Source of the DNA: Pelargonium nanum | Lineage: Eukaryota > Streptophyta > Magnoliopsida > Geraniales > Geraniaceae | DNA length: 29,065 bases | Reading direction: 5' to 3' | Assembly: GCA_036897485.1 (NCBI GenBank) | Contig: JAYMTF010000861.1 | Coordinates: 1-29,065 of the forward strand | The notes under the pieces: model-generated | Told to the model about the DNA's origin: nothing | Databases searched by the model: none | The model's input: only the letters and a program-made list of their open reading frames with translations | Position numbers and translations under genes: made by a program | Shown here: positions 1-11,074 of the stretch, piece by piece | Numbering within the stretch: the stretch's first letter is position 1 | How the letters are laid out: each line of letters starts with the position of its first letter

Positions 1-21
1 AACTGACGAAATGGATGTGGG

Positions 22-91
22 AAAGTTTAAGGGGGTCGAATTCTTGTAAACAAAGTTTAGGGGTGTCAATTAAAGTTTAGGGGGGTCAATT
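22..91 (+). repeat. Three-copy short direct repeat
   Basis: Three imperfect copies of a unit of about 20 bases, reading roughly AAAGTTTAGGGGGGTCAATT, occur at 22-42, 52-71 and 72-91. The second and third are directly adjacent; the first is separated by about nine bases. The units differ at one to three positions. No coding role is seen. It could be a fragment of a larger satellite or of a transposon end that runs off the left edge of the window. Confidence 0.65.
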
Positions 92-1415
92 ACTTTAAGT
101 TACAAGTTCGTATGTGGTATCTGCAATTACACCTTAATTAAACCCCACCTAATCTACTGCAAAGATTTCCCTTACCTTTTTCTTTCCTTTTCTCATATAG
201 AGTCTAGTTCTAGTATTTGATTAAATTCATTACGTTCGTTAAATTTTCATATTGACCCGTGATAGCTTATATAAATTCGATTTTATTGATAATCACAACA
301 ACAATGTTCTCACCTTCATCACTATCATTATAATATGTAATATTGATTTTCCATGTTCATAGAATCATTATAACTTTAAAGAATTTTTGCGTACCAAAAT
401 TTGACAAATGTTCAGACCCAAAACTTCGACTAATAAAGTATTAACAAATCAATTAACTTCAAATTTCCACCTTTTAGGTTGTTTCATTAATGACGGCCAA
501 GAAGGTTTCACGGGACACAGTCATGGGGTCACCATTTTTGGGCCAATATCAAACATTGAAGATGCCAAGTTTAGGTTTTGATCACTTTTATTGAACCCTC
601 ATATGTGTCTTCGGTTGACAGAGCAAAGTTTCCAACACCCCATGGTGTGTCTTTTAATGTTAAAATAAATAACAGTTTCATTGTTTTGTTTGAAATTTTA
701 TATGGAGTTGTGTTTTATAGCATGTGCGTTAACATGCAACCGTTGAAGAAGAAAACTTGGTAGTGACGATTCAGAGAGAAAGGTGAGAAAATGAAATTAC
801 CCATCTTGCATCTTTGATGTTGGGATGATTAAATGTGACTGTGATAGGTCTCTTTCTTTTTTCTACATCCACAGTGACTCTCTGCAAATAAAACGACATG
901 CATGTGCTCTCGTATCCCACTCCGTAGTCCCCTTCCAAAGACTGACATTTGATGTGATGATCTACTGTTAACTTTTGTGGCCACAACACCCACACCACAA
1001 CATATAACAACCTTCAAGAAACTCGATCCGGAGATAAAATTATGATTTTTTTTAACACATACCCTCGTTAGAACGGTTTGATCATTCAAAGTACGTAATT
1101 AATTAATACTTGTCCGACTTCAAATAGAATGAAGATTTGAATAATTATACTATTACCAAAAGGAGCGAGGCCTTGATTAGTGTCTCATTGGACTTGGTTG
1201 CACCAAAAAGTGGCACGGTTGTTAATTTAGTCCATTTGGATATGGTCTCAGCAGTTTTGCCAAATTTACAGAAAAAAAATCACATAACCAAATGCATGCA
1301 ACTTGGTAATTCATTCAGTGTGGTTGCAGTTGAATATACTGCATGCACGTACGTACGGTCCCAACAGCTCATATGGTGTCAGACTGTCTTTCAGGTGTGT
1401 GATGTTGACTCTCCT

Positions 1416-1424
1416 CTATTTATT
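1416..1424 (+). promoter_or_regulatory. Candidate TATA box of the expansin gene
   Basis: CTATTTATT lies about 41 bases upstream of the expansin start codon, followed by a CT-rich stretch. The spacing would give a very short 5' leader, so the call is tentative. Confidence 0.35.
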
Positions 1425-1464
1425 TTCCTCTTCTTCTTCACATTTTCTTGCAAGATAAACATTA

Positions 1465-2371
1465 ATGGCTCTTCTCGTCTTCTTTTTCTTCAATCTTCTC
1501 TCAGCATTGGTCTCTTCTGCTCATGGCTGGACCAATGCTCATGCTACCTTCTATGGCGGCGGCGACGCCTCCGGGACAATGGGTATATATTTATTTATTT
1601 ATTTATATTTATATGATTCAGATAGTGAGATTTTATTGTAATGTTAAATATGTTTGTTGCAGGTGGGGCTTGTGGGTATGGTAACCTGTACAGTTCTGGT
1701 TATGGAACAAACACAGCTGCACTGAGCACAGCACTGTTCAACAATGGGTTGAGCTGTGGTTCTTGCTATGAAATAAGGTGTGTAAATGACCCACAGTGGT
1801 GCCTCCCTGGCTCAATCTTGGTCACTGCAACCAATTTCTGCCCTCCAGGAGGGTGGTGTGACCCTCCCAATCTCCACTTCGATCTCTCTCAGCCTGTCTT
1901 TCAACACATTGCTCAGTACAGAGCTGGTGTTGTACCTGTCGTCTACAGAAGGTCAGTATGAAACTAATATTAAACCTTCAACACTATCAGCTTAAGCTTT
2001 TAGTTAAGACGTTTTTTTACAAATCCTGATGCGCACGCACGTAATTATTGTGGATGTGTAGGGTTCGGTGCAGGAGGAGTGGCGGCATACGGTTCACCAT
2101 AAATGGGCACTCATATTTCAACTTAGTGCTAATCACAAATGTAGGAGGAGCTGGTGATGTGCATGCTGTGTCCATCAAAGGCTCAAGAACTGGTTGGCAA
2201 CCTATGTCCAGGAACTGGGGCCAAAACTGGCAGAGCAACTCCTACCTCAACGGCCAAAGCCTCTCCTTTATCGTCACCGCCGGCGACGGCCGCCGTGTCC
2301 TCTCTTACAATGTTGCTCCTGCCGGCTGGTCCTTTGGCCAGACCTACACTGGATCCCAATTTCGCTACTAA
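1465..2371 (+). CDS. Alpha-expansin (EXPA), three exons
   Basis: Secreted cell-wall loosening protein that acts non-enzymatically on cellulose-xyloglucan contacts during acid growth. Exons are 1465-1582, 1663-1951 and 2062-2371, with GT-AG introns and matching phases, giving 238 residues (family usual about 250). Residues 1-20 are a hydrophobic signal peptide ending at an Ala-His-Gly region. The N-terminal six-stranded GH45-like domain shows [20 protein letters not shown] and the conserved HFD at 111-113, whose Asp is the family's key acidic residue. The C-terminal CBM63-like domain has Trp181, Trp188 and Trp192 and ends in [11 protein letters not shown]. The start is the first ATG followed by the signal peptide. 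Unusually, the loop after NFCPP is short: it passes straight to GGWCDPP and lacks the roughly eight residues many EXPAs carry there. The family call is very secure; the exact EXPA number is not. Confidence 0.95.
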
Positions 2372-3335
2372 TTAACTCATTATAATATAAGCCCATGCAT
2401 ACATATTTAAGTGCCTAGGGTTGGGTTATAAATTTTACCTGGGTTTATTATATTCAATTAAACATATACGTATATATGCATGGGGTCATGATTCTTGGCT
2501 CTCAAGAGCACAAGAACTGGTTGTAGCTGGCCTTGCAGTTTTACACTATACTTGAGCATTAATCTTGGGGCTAATGACTGTTTAGTGTCTTGTATTAGCG
2601 GAATGCATTTTTAAGCAGAGTACGAGGTTGTGTTGAGATGTTACCCAAGAAATAAGGGAAATTGATGAGTTAGTTGTGAGATTTCAGGTTGATTCAATTA
2701 ACTCTTGTATATCTTTGTAATGAAGTATTAATCAAATTACTCTTATCGAACTAATGTCACAAACCACCGTAAATGTTGTCTACTCGTTAAGTATACGGAT
2801 TGGAAAACTCGGGTATGTCATGAGATTACAGTGTATAGAGTACTATATTGATTTGAAGCTCTCATCTACCATGAAACGACAAGATTATTAAATACTACCC
2901 TAGATTGTCGTAAGCTTTTTTTTGTCGTATTGGCAATAGCATAGTCTCTACTGTGGTGTGTACGTACTATGAACCAGCAGCTGTCTTCCATGCACTTGTG
3001 CTATACAAACTGTCGGCAGATATTAATTTCCCAGAATTCACATCAACTAATGTATGGTAATTTACTAATTTATACTGGTAAATTCCCAACACCAGGACAC
3101 ATAATTTTGCATATATACTTTTGTACCAATATTTGTACCTCTTTCGTCTGTTTTCCATAGCCCCCACCAATAGAAAAGGCACTAATATTGTTACCAAAAA
3201 ACATATCATGGATTGATTAAAATTACACTTATAATTTGTTATGAATCATTAATATGATCTATTAACTAATGTTGATTTAAACAGAATCTTGATAGAAAAT
3301 ATATAGTCATAAAATGTCCAATATGTACAAACAAT
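2372..3335. other. Intergenic, expansin 3' flank
   Basis: No gene seen. The first few hundred bases are T-rich and probably hold the expansin 3' untranslated region; the rest is AT-rich with only short, featureless open frames on either strand. Confidence 0.6.
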
Positions 3336-3893
3336 TCAGGGAAAGGTGTTCTCCATAAACATGACAAATTCATTGAAATCTAATCTCCCATCTGCGTTTT
3401 TATCAAAGGCGCTCAACATTTTCTGGCAATTCTGAACATCCGATCCTTCCTTCACTCCCAAAATACAGAGAACTCTCTGCAATTCCAAGGCATCAATGAA
3501 CCCATCTCTGTTGTGGTCAAACACATCAAAAGCTTCCTTAACTTCCTCAAGGCTCGGCTCTTTCTCATCGAACAACCCTTTAAATTCCTTGGAGCCCAAC
3601 CGATCTTGTAGCTCCTCGCTCTCTGTATTGCAAATAAATCCCAATCTCTCCATCACCATCTCTGCATCGTCTCTGCATATGCTCCCAATCCCATCATCAA
3701 CACCAGCTTCTTGATGAGACAAAAACTGATCACCATTGCCCAAGTTCCAAGAGCCAAGCATAGAATGGAAAGAGAAACAGAGTGTGGAGAAAATTTTGTG
3801 AATGCTACATAACTTATTGAAACTCATTTGAGACAAGAAGACATCAATAAACAGGTAAAAGACATGGAAAGCTGATGATGGTTCCTCCTCCAT
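3336..3893 (-). CDS. Calmodulin-like protein with two EF-hands (CML45/46-like)
   Basis: Single-exon gene for a 185-residue probable calcium sensor. Two canonical EF-hand loops are visible near the C-terminus: DHNRDGFIDALE at 126-137 and DKNADGRLDFNE at 164-175. Both keep Asp at positions 1 and 5, Asn at 3, Gly at 6 and Glu at 12, so both should bind calcium. The N-terminal half has no EF-hand; residues about 8-45 are rich in Phe, Leu and Ile and may be a membrane anchor or amphipathic helix. Two EF-hands after a divergent N-terminus fits the plant CML45/46 type rather than true calmodulin (four hands, about 149 residues). The first in-frame ATG lies about 80 bases downstream of a good TATA box. 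The sensor role is inferred from the family; its targets are unknown. Confidence 0.9.
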   Translation of the reverse strand: MEEEPSSAFHVFYLFIDVFLSQMSFNKLCSIHKIFSTLCFSFHSMLGSWNLGNGDQFLSHQEAGVDDGIGSICRDDAEMVMERLGFICNTESEELQDRLGSKEFKGLFDEKEPSLEEVKEAFDVFDHNRDGFIDALELQRVLCILGVKEGSDVQNCQKMLSAFDKNADGRLDFNEFVMFMENTFP

Positions 3894-3972
3894 TGATATA
3901 AGAGCTTTGATTTAGCTAAGAAATGAAAGATTTTTAGAGCTTTTGATTTGAATATAGAGAGGAAAGAATAAG

Positions 3973-3982
3973 TATATATATA
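3973..3982 (-). promoter_or_regulatory. TATA box of the calmodulin-like gene
   Basis: On the minus strand this reads TATATATA-type sequence, about 80 bases upstream of the EF-hand gene's start codon at 3893. Spacing and sequence are typical for a plant TATA box. Confidence 0.6.
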
Positions 3983-4550
3983 GGGTATTGACAACCGCCA
4001 AGACTTCTCTTTTCTTGGGTTTGAAGACACCAAAATGTTGGGAAGAAAAGGAAATGGTCACAACACGATGAATTTGAATATGTGTCGAAGTTTCTGCATA
4101 TTGGGAAGGAAGACTGGTCGTTTACAATTTTTTATACTTATTATTTGGTGGTTCAGTCTCTTTTTCTGTTTGGAAGTTTCGTAGAATTTGGGATTCTTCT
4201 TTTTAATTGGGACTTTCTTTCCTGCTTCTAATGCTTTTTCCATGAAAGTATGTAATTGTTTCTTTAAAATTTATATCAAGCGCAAGTTACTTGAAATTTC
4301 TCTTCAAAAAACAGCACAAGTCTTCAATTTGATTAACAAATGTGTAAATTGCACATGAACTTCCAAGGACAAAAATAAGAGGCACAATTAGAAGTACAGA
4401 TCATTGCATACAATTGAGCAAAGAACATGAATTCTCAGTACAAAAAACTAAAGCTTTTCAAACCAAGCCATCCTATAATATTAACACATTATGGAATAAG
4501 CAAATAGCAAGTCCTTATTTCTCCTCAAATTATATAAATCTAAAAACTAG

Positions 4551-5008
4551 CTAGCCTTGTGGAGGAGGAGGGCTATAAAGGAACCCTGTTTTAGGGTTTC
4601 TGTTTGGCTCTGGTTCTGCATAATCCATTACTTCAATCATAACCCTTGAAACACCTTCAGTAGCCTGCAAATTCAACCAAACAAACAGTAATTCCAAAAT
4701 CAAACCACAAGAAAAACTAGGGGAAAAAAAACTACCTCAACTGGACCACAGGAATCTCCATACTGAGCAGTCTCCATCACTTTTCTATCGATTCCTTCAT
4801 GCAGAGAAGACGATTATGAAAAGATAAGAAAAGAAATAAAAAAAAAGCAACAACGGCGATTATTAAACAAAAAATGATTCTTTGAAGTTAAGAGGACGAA
4901 GCATTATAGCAGTTCCAGTGTAAGCACCAGACCATGAGAAAAGCTAGAGAGCAACAACACAAGTGCTGAAGCAAACATAATCCTTAGAAAATTTGGCCGA
5001 CCCATCAT
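4551..5008 (-). CDS. Putative small secreted peptide precursor, three exons
   Basis: Reconstructed by hand. Minus-strand exons are 5008-4933, 4794-4736 and 4664-4551. All introns are GT-AG, the first acceptor follows a long pyrimidine tract, and phases (1, then 0) join cleanly into one 82-residue protein. Residues 1-25 form an N-terminal signal peptide: a short basic start, then a hydrophobic core (FASALVLLLSSFSHG). The mature part is small and hydrophilic with one Cys. The C-terminus reads VMDYAEPEPNRNPKTG at 58-72 and ends in PPPPQG. A DY pair is the usual context for tyrosine sulfation in plant peptide hormones, and the Pro-Asn-rich tail also suits such peptides. I do not recognise a named family, so hormone function is inference only. 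Exon 3 and the signal peptide are the strongest parts. Two adjacent ATGs start the frame; the first was taken. Confidence 0.75.
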
Positions 5009-6514
5009 TTCTTGCACAATTCTGGGAAATGGGTAAGCCTCCAATTTGTGAATCAGTGCTTTGGTTTTGTTGGGGAACCTTGAAAAATATCAATAATGAA
5101 AGAAACTGAACAGATAAAAACAAAAGCTTCTGGGTTTCTAGGTTGACTTTCAGTTGAGATTCAAGGATGAGACTTGTGTAAAAACAAAAGTTTTGAGGCT
5201 TCTGTAACAGCATGTTAAGGAAAATTTTGGTGTGTTGAGTGTATAAACTATGTAAATGCATACAGAAACATACTTCTACTCAGCCATAGATTTAGAACTT
5301 GTTTTTCAATCTCATCTCTGCAGTAGAGAAACCTTTCTGTTTTAGGTTAACCACTAGTTCACTGTGATCCCAAAATAGACAGGAATTGAAGGTGCCAAAT
5401 TATGTAAAATATATGCTAAGTGGTTTTATTAATCTAATTTTGAGCTCATAATTAATGGTTTTTTTCCCTTCTTAATTGCCAGAAAACGAAATAGATTGCT
5501 CCCTGCGAAAGAGACAATAAAACTGGGATAGCACTAGTCTTAATTAATGGCCATAGCATCACATGTATTGGGTCCCTTCCACGCCCCATTTTTCAATCCA
5601 TATCATTGTCCACCTTCGTCTTCTTCTTTAATACCACAAAATATCAGAATAGTGAACAGGGAGAAGAAAAAAGTGGAGGGAGAAAAGTAAGCTTTATGGT
5701 CATCTTTATGCTCTACTTTTTAAACTTCTTGAATTGAAATGGAAACAGAAAGGTGGTTTGGCCTTTTTTTTCTTAGATCACTTCAAGTTTATCTGCAAAA
5801 TGGTAGGCCCTACCCTACACTACTCTCCTTCCTTTTTCTGTTCCTTAGCTTGTAAGCTAATAAGTCCTCCACTCAACAATGGCCCCTAAACCTCACCACT
5901 CAAGACTCGAGTTTGGTGTCCACAAAATTTGGATTTCAGTGCTTTCTCGGAACATTTCAAAACATTAGACAGTGCATAATCCTCAGTGCTATCACCAAAA
6001 ATGCAATAATTTTCACGCATGCAACCAACCAATGTTCTTTTTTCCCCTTTCACAACAACATTTGGCTTGTCTTTTAAACAACTGAGGTGTCACAATCCAA
6101 CCCCAAAAATATCAGCAAGTATTGGAGAAATGAAGTTTGAATCAAGTGCTTCAAAACTTATTTTTAACACCAGCAGAACTTTGGTACACAAACACACTTC
6201 TAGTTCTGACTATTTCATATATAAATATGTACATTTTTCACCGAAAAACAAAAGCTCCTACTTTCATACCAGCACTTGAAGAACGAAAACGTACACTTGT
6301 TGCCTCGGCTGAGAGAGAACCACAATATGGTTCACTGCTTGTAAGCATATGATGGGAGAATATCCAGTCTCACATTGCAGCTTTGGAAACCAGTGCCGAG
6401 AAGTGAGATCACGACCCCATGACCGCAAATTGGTTTGCAGTTTGTGCATGCGTTTGGCCATAAAATCCCACCACCAAGTCTTCGGTCTTCACTAAAATGA
6501 AACAAAGCACAAGT
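5009..6514. other. Intergenic: peptide-gene 5' flank and Dof 3' flank
   Basis: No further gene seen. The part next to 5008 should contain the promoter and leader of the small secreted-peptide gene; a TATA-like GTATAAAC word (plus-strand reading) lies near 5241-5248. The part next to 6515 is likely the 3' untranslated region of the Dof gene. Open frames in the middle are short and without recognisable motifs. Confidence 0.55.
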
Positions 6515-9439
6515 TCACAAGCTCTCTTGGAAGTTGAGAGACCTAGACAAGGCTGCGGGGTTGGCTTGTAAGACGGGAGAAGCTTCCATTTTGTGATTCT
6601 TCTCATCGGTCTTAGATTGGAAGGCTTTGAAGAGTCCTCCCCCACTAATTAAATCACCCTTATCATTCTTAATCCCCAGAGTTGCCCATATAGAGCTTTT
6701 TGCAGCTTCTCTTGGGTCATCAATCCTCAATGTTTTTGGAATCCATAGACATCTCTCAGAATTATTTTCTTTATTTGGTTCATCTTCAGCAGAGTTGCCT
6801 GGCTTAAGTGTTTTCTCTTCTCTTGAATGCTTGCCCAAGGTTGGGGAGTTGGGACCAGAACTTGGAGCAGTCTGGTTTGAAGAAGGCAGAGGCTGGGGAA
6901 ACCAAGGGGTATTCCAAGAGCCTGGTACAGCACACCCCCAATATGGCGCTGCCGTGTAGAACGGCATGGGAAATCCTTGAGGGCAGAAAGTATGTGGTGG
7001 TACTGGAGAACTCCACTGAGCTGGATTCCATGGGTATGGCCAAGGAGCATGAGGAAAGCACGGTACCTGAGGAGGGATGCTTTGACAATTCTGGACATTG
7101 GGCTCTAAAGATACAGTCTTGTCTGCCTCACTCTTTGAAGAAGCTGCAACTGAAGATCCACTCATCTGCACATCCCCATTTTCTTGATCAATATAAGAAA
7201 CTGGAATCTTTATTTCTTCAGGTTTCTGAAACCCATTTTGTTTGGAACTCTGCATTGTCTTCTCGGCAATATTCAGAACAGAAGCCACTGATTCACATAA
7301 TGGTGAATCTGAGCCAAAGGTAAGGACAGTACCATTTGTTCCCAGAGAAGAACAATGAACTCCATTAGGAATATCAATTCGGGCATGCTGAAGAGCTTCA
7401 GAGACGGCTATGTGGCGATAATGAGAGGCAGAGTTCTTGTTCTTGCGGCGACCAGCACCCACTGGAACATTCCTCATTGTCCCACCAGCTGTCCAGTATC
7501 TCTGGCAGTTCTTGCAGAAATGCCGGGGTTGGTTAACATTGTAGTTGTTGTAGTAACAGAATTTGGTGTCCATACTATTACAACGGGGGCATGGAAGAAT
7601 TTTGTCTGGTTTCTTCAATGTCTTCTCTTGAGAACCACTTGTCTCACTCTGTTCTTCTTCAGACTTTGAATTCTTTACTGGGGCAGTCTCATTCTCTACA
7701 GAAGGTGTTTTAGGATTCTCACTGATCCCTGAAGTTGCATCTGGATTAGTAGACTCCTCCAAACTCAAAGGTTCGGCCTCATCTTCCTGTTTAGCCTCAG
7801 TTATCTGTCCTCCCAGCCTCTCCTGAAATTATCACAAATTTCTTTTATTAAGGACAAGTATGATTGAATAACGCATGACTACCATACTTTGCAATAGATC
7901 CAATACAAGACAACTTAACAAACCACACATTAAAAATTGATTAAAATTCTAATTCAGCCTTTGTCTTGGCTTATGATGACGAGTTAGGTTACCAAAAGCC
8001 CAAACTCATATTGATTACAATAAAGATAACAAATTTGACTGGCAAGTGACAAATCCCATAAGCCACGGTAGCATAGATGAACTGTTTAGTAAAGTTCAAT
8101 CTCCACTCCAACCCAATTTGGGGTGTGTGAAACACTTATGTTGGTGATAATTAAAATGGCAATAACACAAATAGATATAGACACACATATTGGTTTATAT
8201 GGACTGCTGTCTTCTTTCAGGAAAGAAATAAAGCTCAAAATCAAGATACTGGACTTGGAAACGGATTTGGTGATAAAAGGAGAAATCTATAATTAGGCAA
8301 GACTGAAACATAAAAAATTTCATTATTGACTTTTTTGTGTCAATAGAAAGCTATCTATTTTAAGGTCTCCCAGCATTTCAACAACTAAATGAAGCGGTAT
8401 AACCCAAAAAAAACTGACAAACAAGCAACGATGGAATTTTCTTGGTTGGCCAAAGCAGAGTGGAAGGAAGAAAGAAGTTGTGACAATTATGTTATACATG
8501 ACAAAGCTTCTCTAATCCAACAATAAATAGAAAAGTCAAGGTGCTTGTGGTAGCAATGCCTAGTTGTCCGATAGTTGCTAGAATAACCAATACACTCTGG
8601 TAAGGAAAGAAAGAAACAAACTTAAAGCCCTAAATATGATGAACAATAGGGACAAATCCAATACCACAACACAACCAAGAAAAGGAAGGATTTTCCGAAA
8701 TTGGTAAAGCCCCCAAAAATACAAATCTTTTGAAAACTCTTGTTTCGGGAAACATTAATAAAGGTTTTCCCCAAAAGGAATGATGAGCATCAAAGGCGAA
8801 TCAGCACCACAAGATTGAATAGTACAAACATATGTTCGAATCAACCACAAATTCCGAAAACCAAACAATTTCAACTTCAATTACCTAGAACAGAACTGAA
8901 TTCCAGATCGAATATCTCTTTCAAAACAAAAACACAAAACAAATAAGTAGCTAAGTGTTCAATGAAACAAACCAAACACCCTTGCACAAGAAAGCTAGAA
9001 ACAAGTCCAGACATGCTCACTATCAAAATCCTCAGCTCAAAATACTACACAGCACAAAATCATACAAACCCCACTAAAAAATATCTTCAATTTCAAAACC
9101 AAACCCCAGGAAATTATCACACCAACCGCCAAAACCAACAGAACACCCAAAACAAAGCAAAACAAGATCGACCCAATACTTGTTTTCATCAAACCAAAAA
9201 AGGGTATACCTAGGAACCCTAAATAAATAAACAAATGAAACATCAAAGTTGAATAAAACACAGACCTTCTTCTCTTCCCCATCCCCGTTGCTGGACTCGT
9301 CCTCAATCACTGAATCGGCACAAGGACGGTCCCGGTCGAGATCGTCATTATCAGTACAAGTAGCAGCTCCGGGAGGTGTCTCTGCCAACGGAATCGTCTT
9401 GCCAAAGAGCTTGATAGCCGGGTCTTTCGCGTCCGACAT
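6515..9439 (-). CDS. Cycling Dof factor (CDF-type Dof transcription factor)
   Basis: Nuclear zinc-finger transcription factor of the CDF group, which represses CONSTANS/FT-type genes in the photoperiod pathway and is degraded through FKF1-GIGANTEA. Two exons, 9439-9266 and 7822-6515, join in phase 0 across a 1.44 kb intron to give 493 residues. Residues 8-17 ([10 protein letters not shown]) match the N-terminal CDF motif linked to TOPLESS-type corepressors. An acidic Ser/Glu-rich region follows. The Dof finger spans about 134-186, with Cys136, Cys139, Cys161 and Cys164 in the C-X2-C-X21-C-X2-C pattern, then a basic GAGRRKNK. C-terminal CDF-specific motifs are present: a Trp/Pro-rich block around [16 protein letters not shown] (352-367) and [15 protein letters not shown] (414-428), followed by [12 protein letters not shown]. 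The intron position before the Dof domain is usual for the group. The group call is firm; the CDF number is not. Confidence 0.95.
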
Positions 9440-9498
9440 TTTCTGCCCCTGTTTTTGGTCTCAACAAGATAAAAAACTCAAAAACGGAAATCAAAATC

Positions 9499-9568
9499 TA
9501 GAGAGAGAAAGAGAAAGAGGTGTGCTGTGGTGTGTTGTGTTGTGTGTGTAGAGAGAGAGAGAGAGAGA
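9499..9568 (+). repeat. GA and GT microsatellite in the CDF 5' leader
   Basis: A purine-rich GAGAGA stretch (9499-9520), a GTGTGTTGTG-type stretch and a pure (GA)n run at about 9550-9567 lie just upstream of the CDF start codon. On the transcribed strand this is CT-rich, a common feature of plant 5' leaders. It is likely length-variable between individuals. Confidence 0.75.
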
Positions 9569-10441
9569 TCTGTACATGACGCGGTGTGCGAGTGTGAGTG
9601 CTTCGTCGTCTCGTCGGTTGTACGTTTTTGATCCGCTGAAATGCGTGGGGTTGCCACGTCAGCTGGGGAAGCAATTGTGAGCCACAAGTTGTTTTTGGCC
9701 TTCATTTCCACTTTCTACTTTTTGATTCTCCTCATCTTTGCTAAACCCTAAAGTTCTTTTCTTTATGTTGTCGACTAAATTTACTTTTCTTTTAGAATCA
9801 ATTATTAAATTGATATTTGTTATTATTTTAATTCTTTTCACATAATGCAATTATGGTTTTTTTACGATAAGAAAGAAAGACGATTAGTTTAGAATTTAGA
9901 GTGAACCAAATTAACGATTATATGATATATTAGTAAGTGTAAACTAGAGCTGAGATAGTTTATCTAAGATTAGGTAAGTTAATCATCACATTAATGTAAT
10001 GTTATGTGAGTAGATGAAAAGAATGTAAAAACTACGTGTTTTGATTGATTTTTCATACATAAGGAATGAGTAATGCTACTTTAATAAAGTTGTGAGTTTA
10101 GAGATTATCCCTAAAACTAAGTTAGTGTAAAATATAAAAAAACTTGTCGTTATTAGTTCACCGATAAAACAAATATATCGGTCATGTAGAGATCACATGA
10201 AAATTTGTATGGGAAATAGTAATTATAAGTCAAAACCAACTTTAATCATAATTCAAACTAAATTCAATAGTGTGTATTTTGCTTTTACTAAACTAAAATG
10301 AAAAACAATCAATATTGGCATAATTACAAGTGGCACCACAAACTAAAGAAATTTTTTATGACACATAACACCCCTTAAGTTTAGAACATTTATTATGTAA
10401 GTTTAAAATAACATAATCAATACATCCATTTTTCTCATAAG

Positions 10442-10460
10442 TTTTTTTTTTTTTTTTTTT
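10442..10460 (+). repeat. Homopolymer T tract
   Basis: A pure run of 19 T bases in intergenic DNA. It could be the poly(A) end of a minus-strand retroposed copy, but no target-site duplication or adjacent coding relic was found. Confidence 0.85.
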
Positions 10461-11074
10461 GCTGCTTACATTTTGGATATCTATGAGATTATGACAAATC
10501 AATAAAATGTATGAATCAAGCAGATATTTTTGCTTCTACAAATTCATTTACGCGATTATATACAAATTTTAATGTGGTGACAACAACTCATTGGTTTTAA
10601 CAAAAATTTCTTAGGCTCGTATACACACACATAAAGAGAAAAATGAGTTCAGATGGACGGTTCATATCCTGATATTACTCAGATCGAATATGCATGCTAT
10701 TTCGTAAAATGTCAAAGTGTGAATGAGTATCAACCACTTTCTATATGTTTACTAATTTTTTTCTCGTTTATATATTTAAAATTTTGAGTCACATGTACAT
10801 GAGATATTTTATTTTTCCCTTCTTTTCATATTTAATTTCTTAGGCCAATATGTGGATGAGACTTGAAGTTGAGGCAGTGCTCCACTTTGAAGTCATCTTC
10901 AAGCTGTGGGAAAATTTAGAACAGATATGAAGTTGCCTGATTATTTTTATCTGAATTTGACTCTTCAATATTAATCTCAAACAAACAGCCAGCCAACCAA
11001 CCAACCATTCTCGTTTTGATTTATTTAGCAAATTAATTTTAGGATTAATTTATGTAACTAAACACAGGTTCGCG

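Larger units (their letters stand above)
1..1464. other. Intergenic DNA and expansin 5' flank
   Basis: No gene could be supported here. The open frames present are short, low-complexity and lack family resemblance. The first 91 bases hold a three-copy short direct repeat, listed separately. The last 200 bases before the expansin start contain two CATGCA (RY-type) words at 1295-1300 and 1342-1347 and an ACGTACGTAC run just after the second. This stretch probably includes the expansin promoter. Confidence 0.6.

Noticed and set aside
1295-1355. Possible root-hair-specific cis element before the expansin gene
   Set aside because: The CACGT context near 1346 does not fit the published root-hair element consensus at the base before TG.
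1137-1616. Plus-strand open frame of 159 codons overlapping the expansin start
   Set aside because: It runs through promoter sequence and reads expansin exon 1 in the wrong frame into the intron.
4944-5261. Minus-strand open frame of 105 codons near the small secreted-peptide gene
   Set aside because: It has no motif or signal peptide and is in a different frame from the spliced model, whose exon phases and splice sites fit better.
6627-7323. Plus-strand open frames of 110 and 171 codons
   Set aside because: They are antisense to the CDF exon and have no family resemblance; the minus frame carries the Dof domain and all CDF motifs.
10442-10460. T run as evidence of a retroposed copy
   Set aside because: No target-site duplication or coding relic lies next to it.
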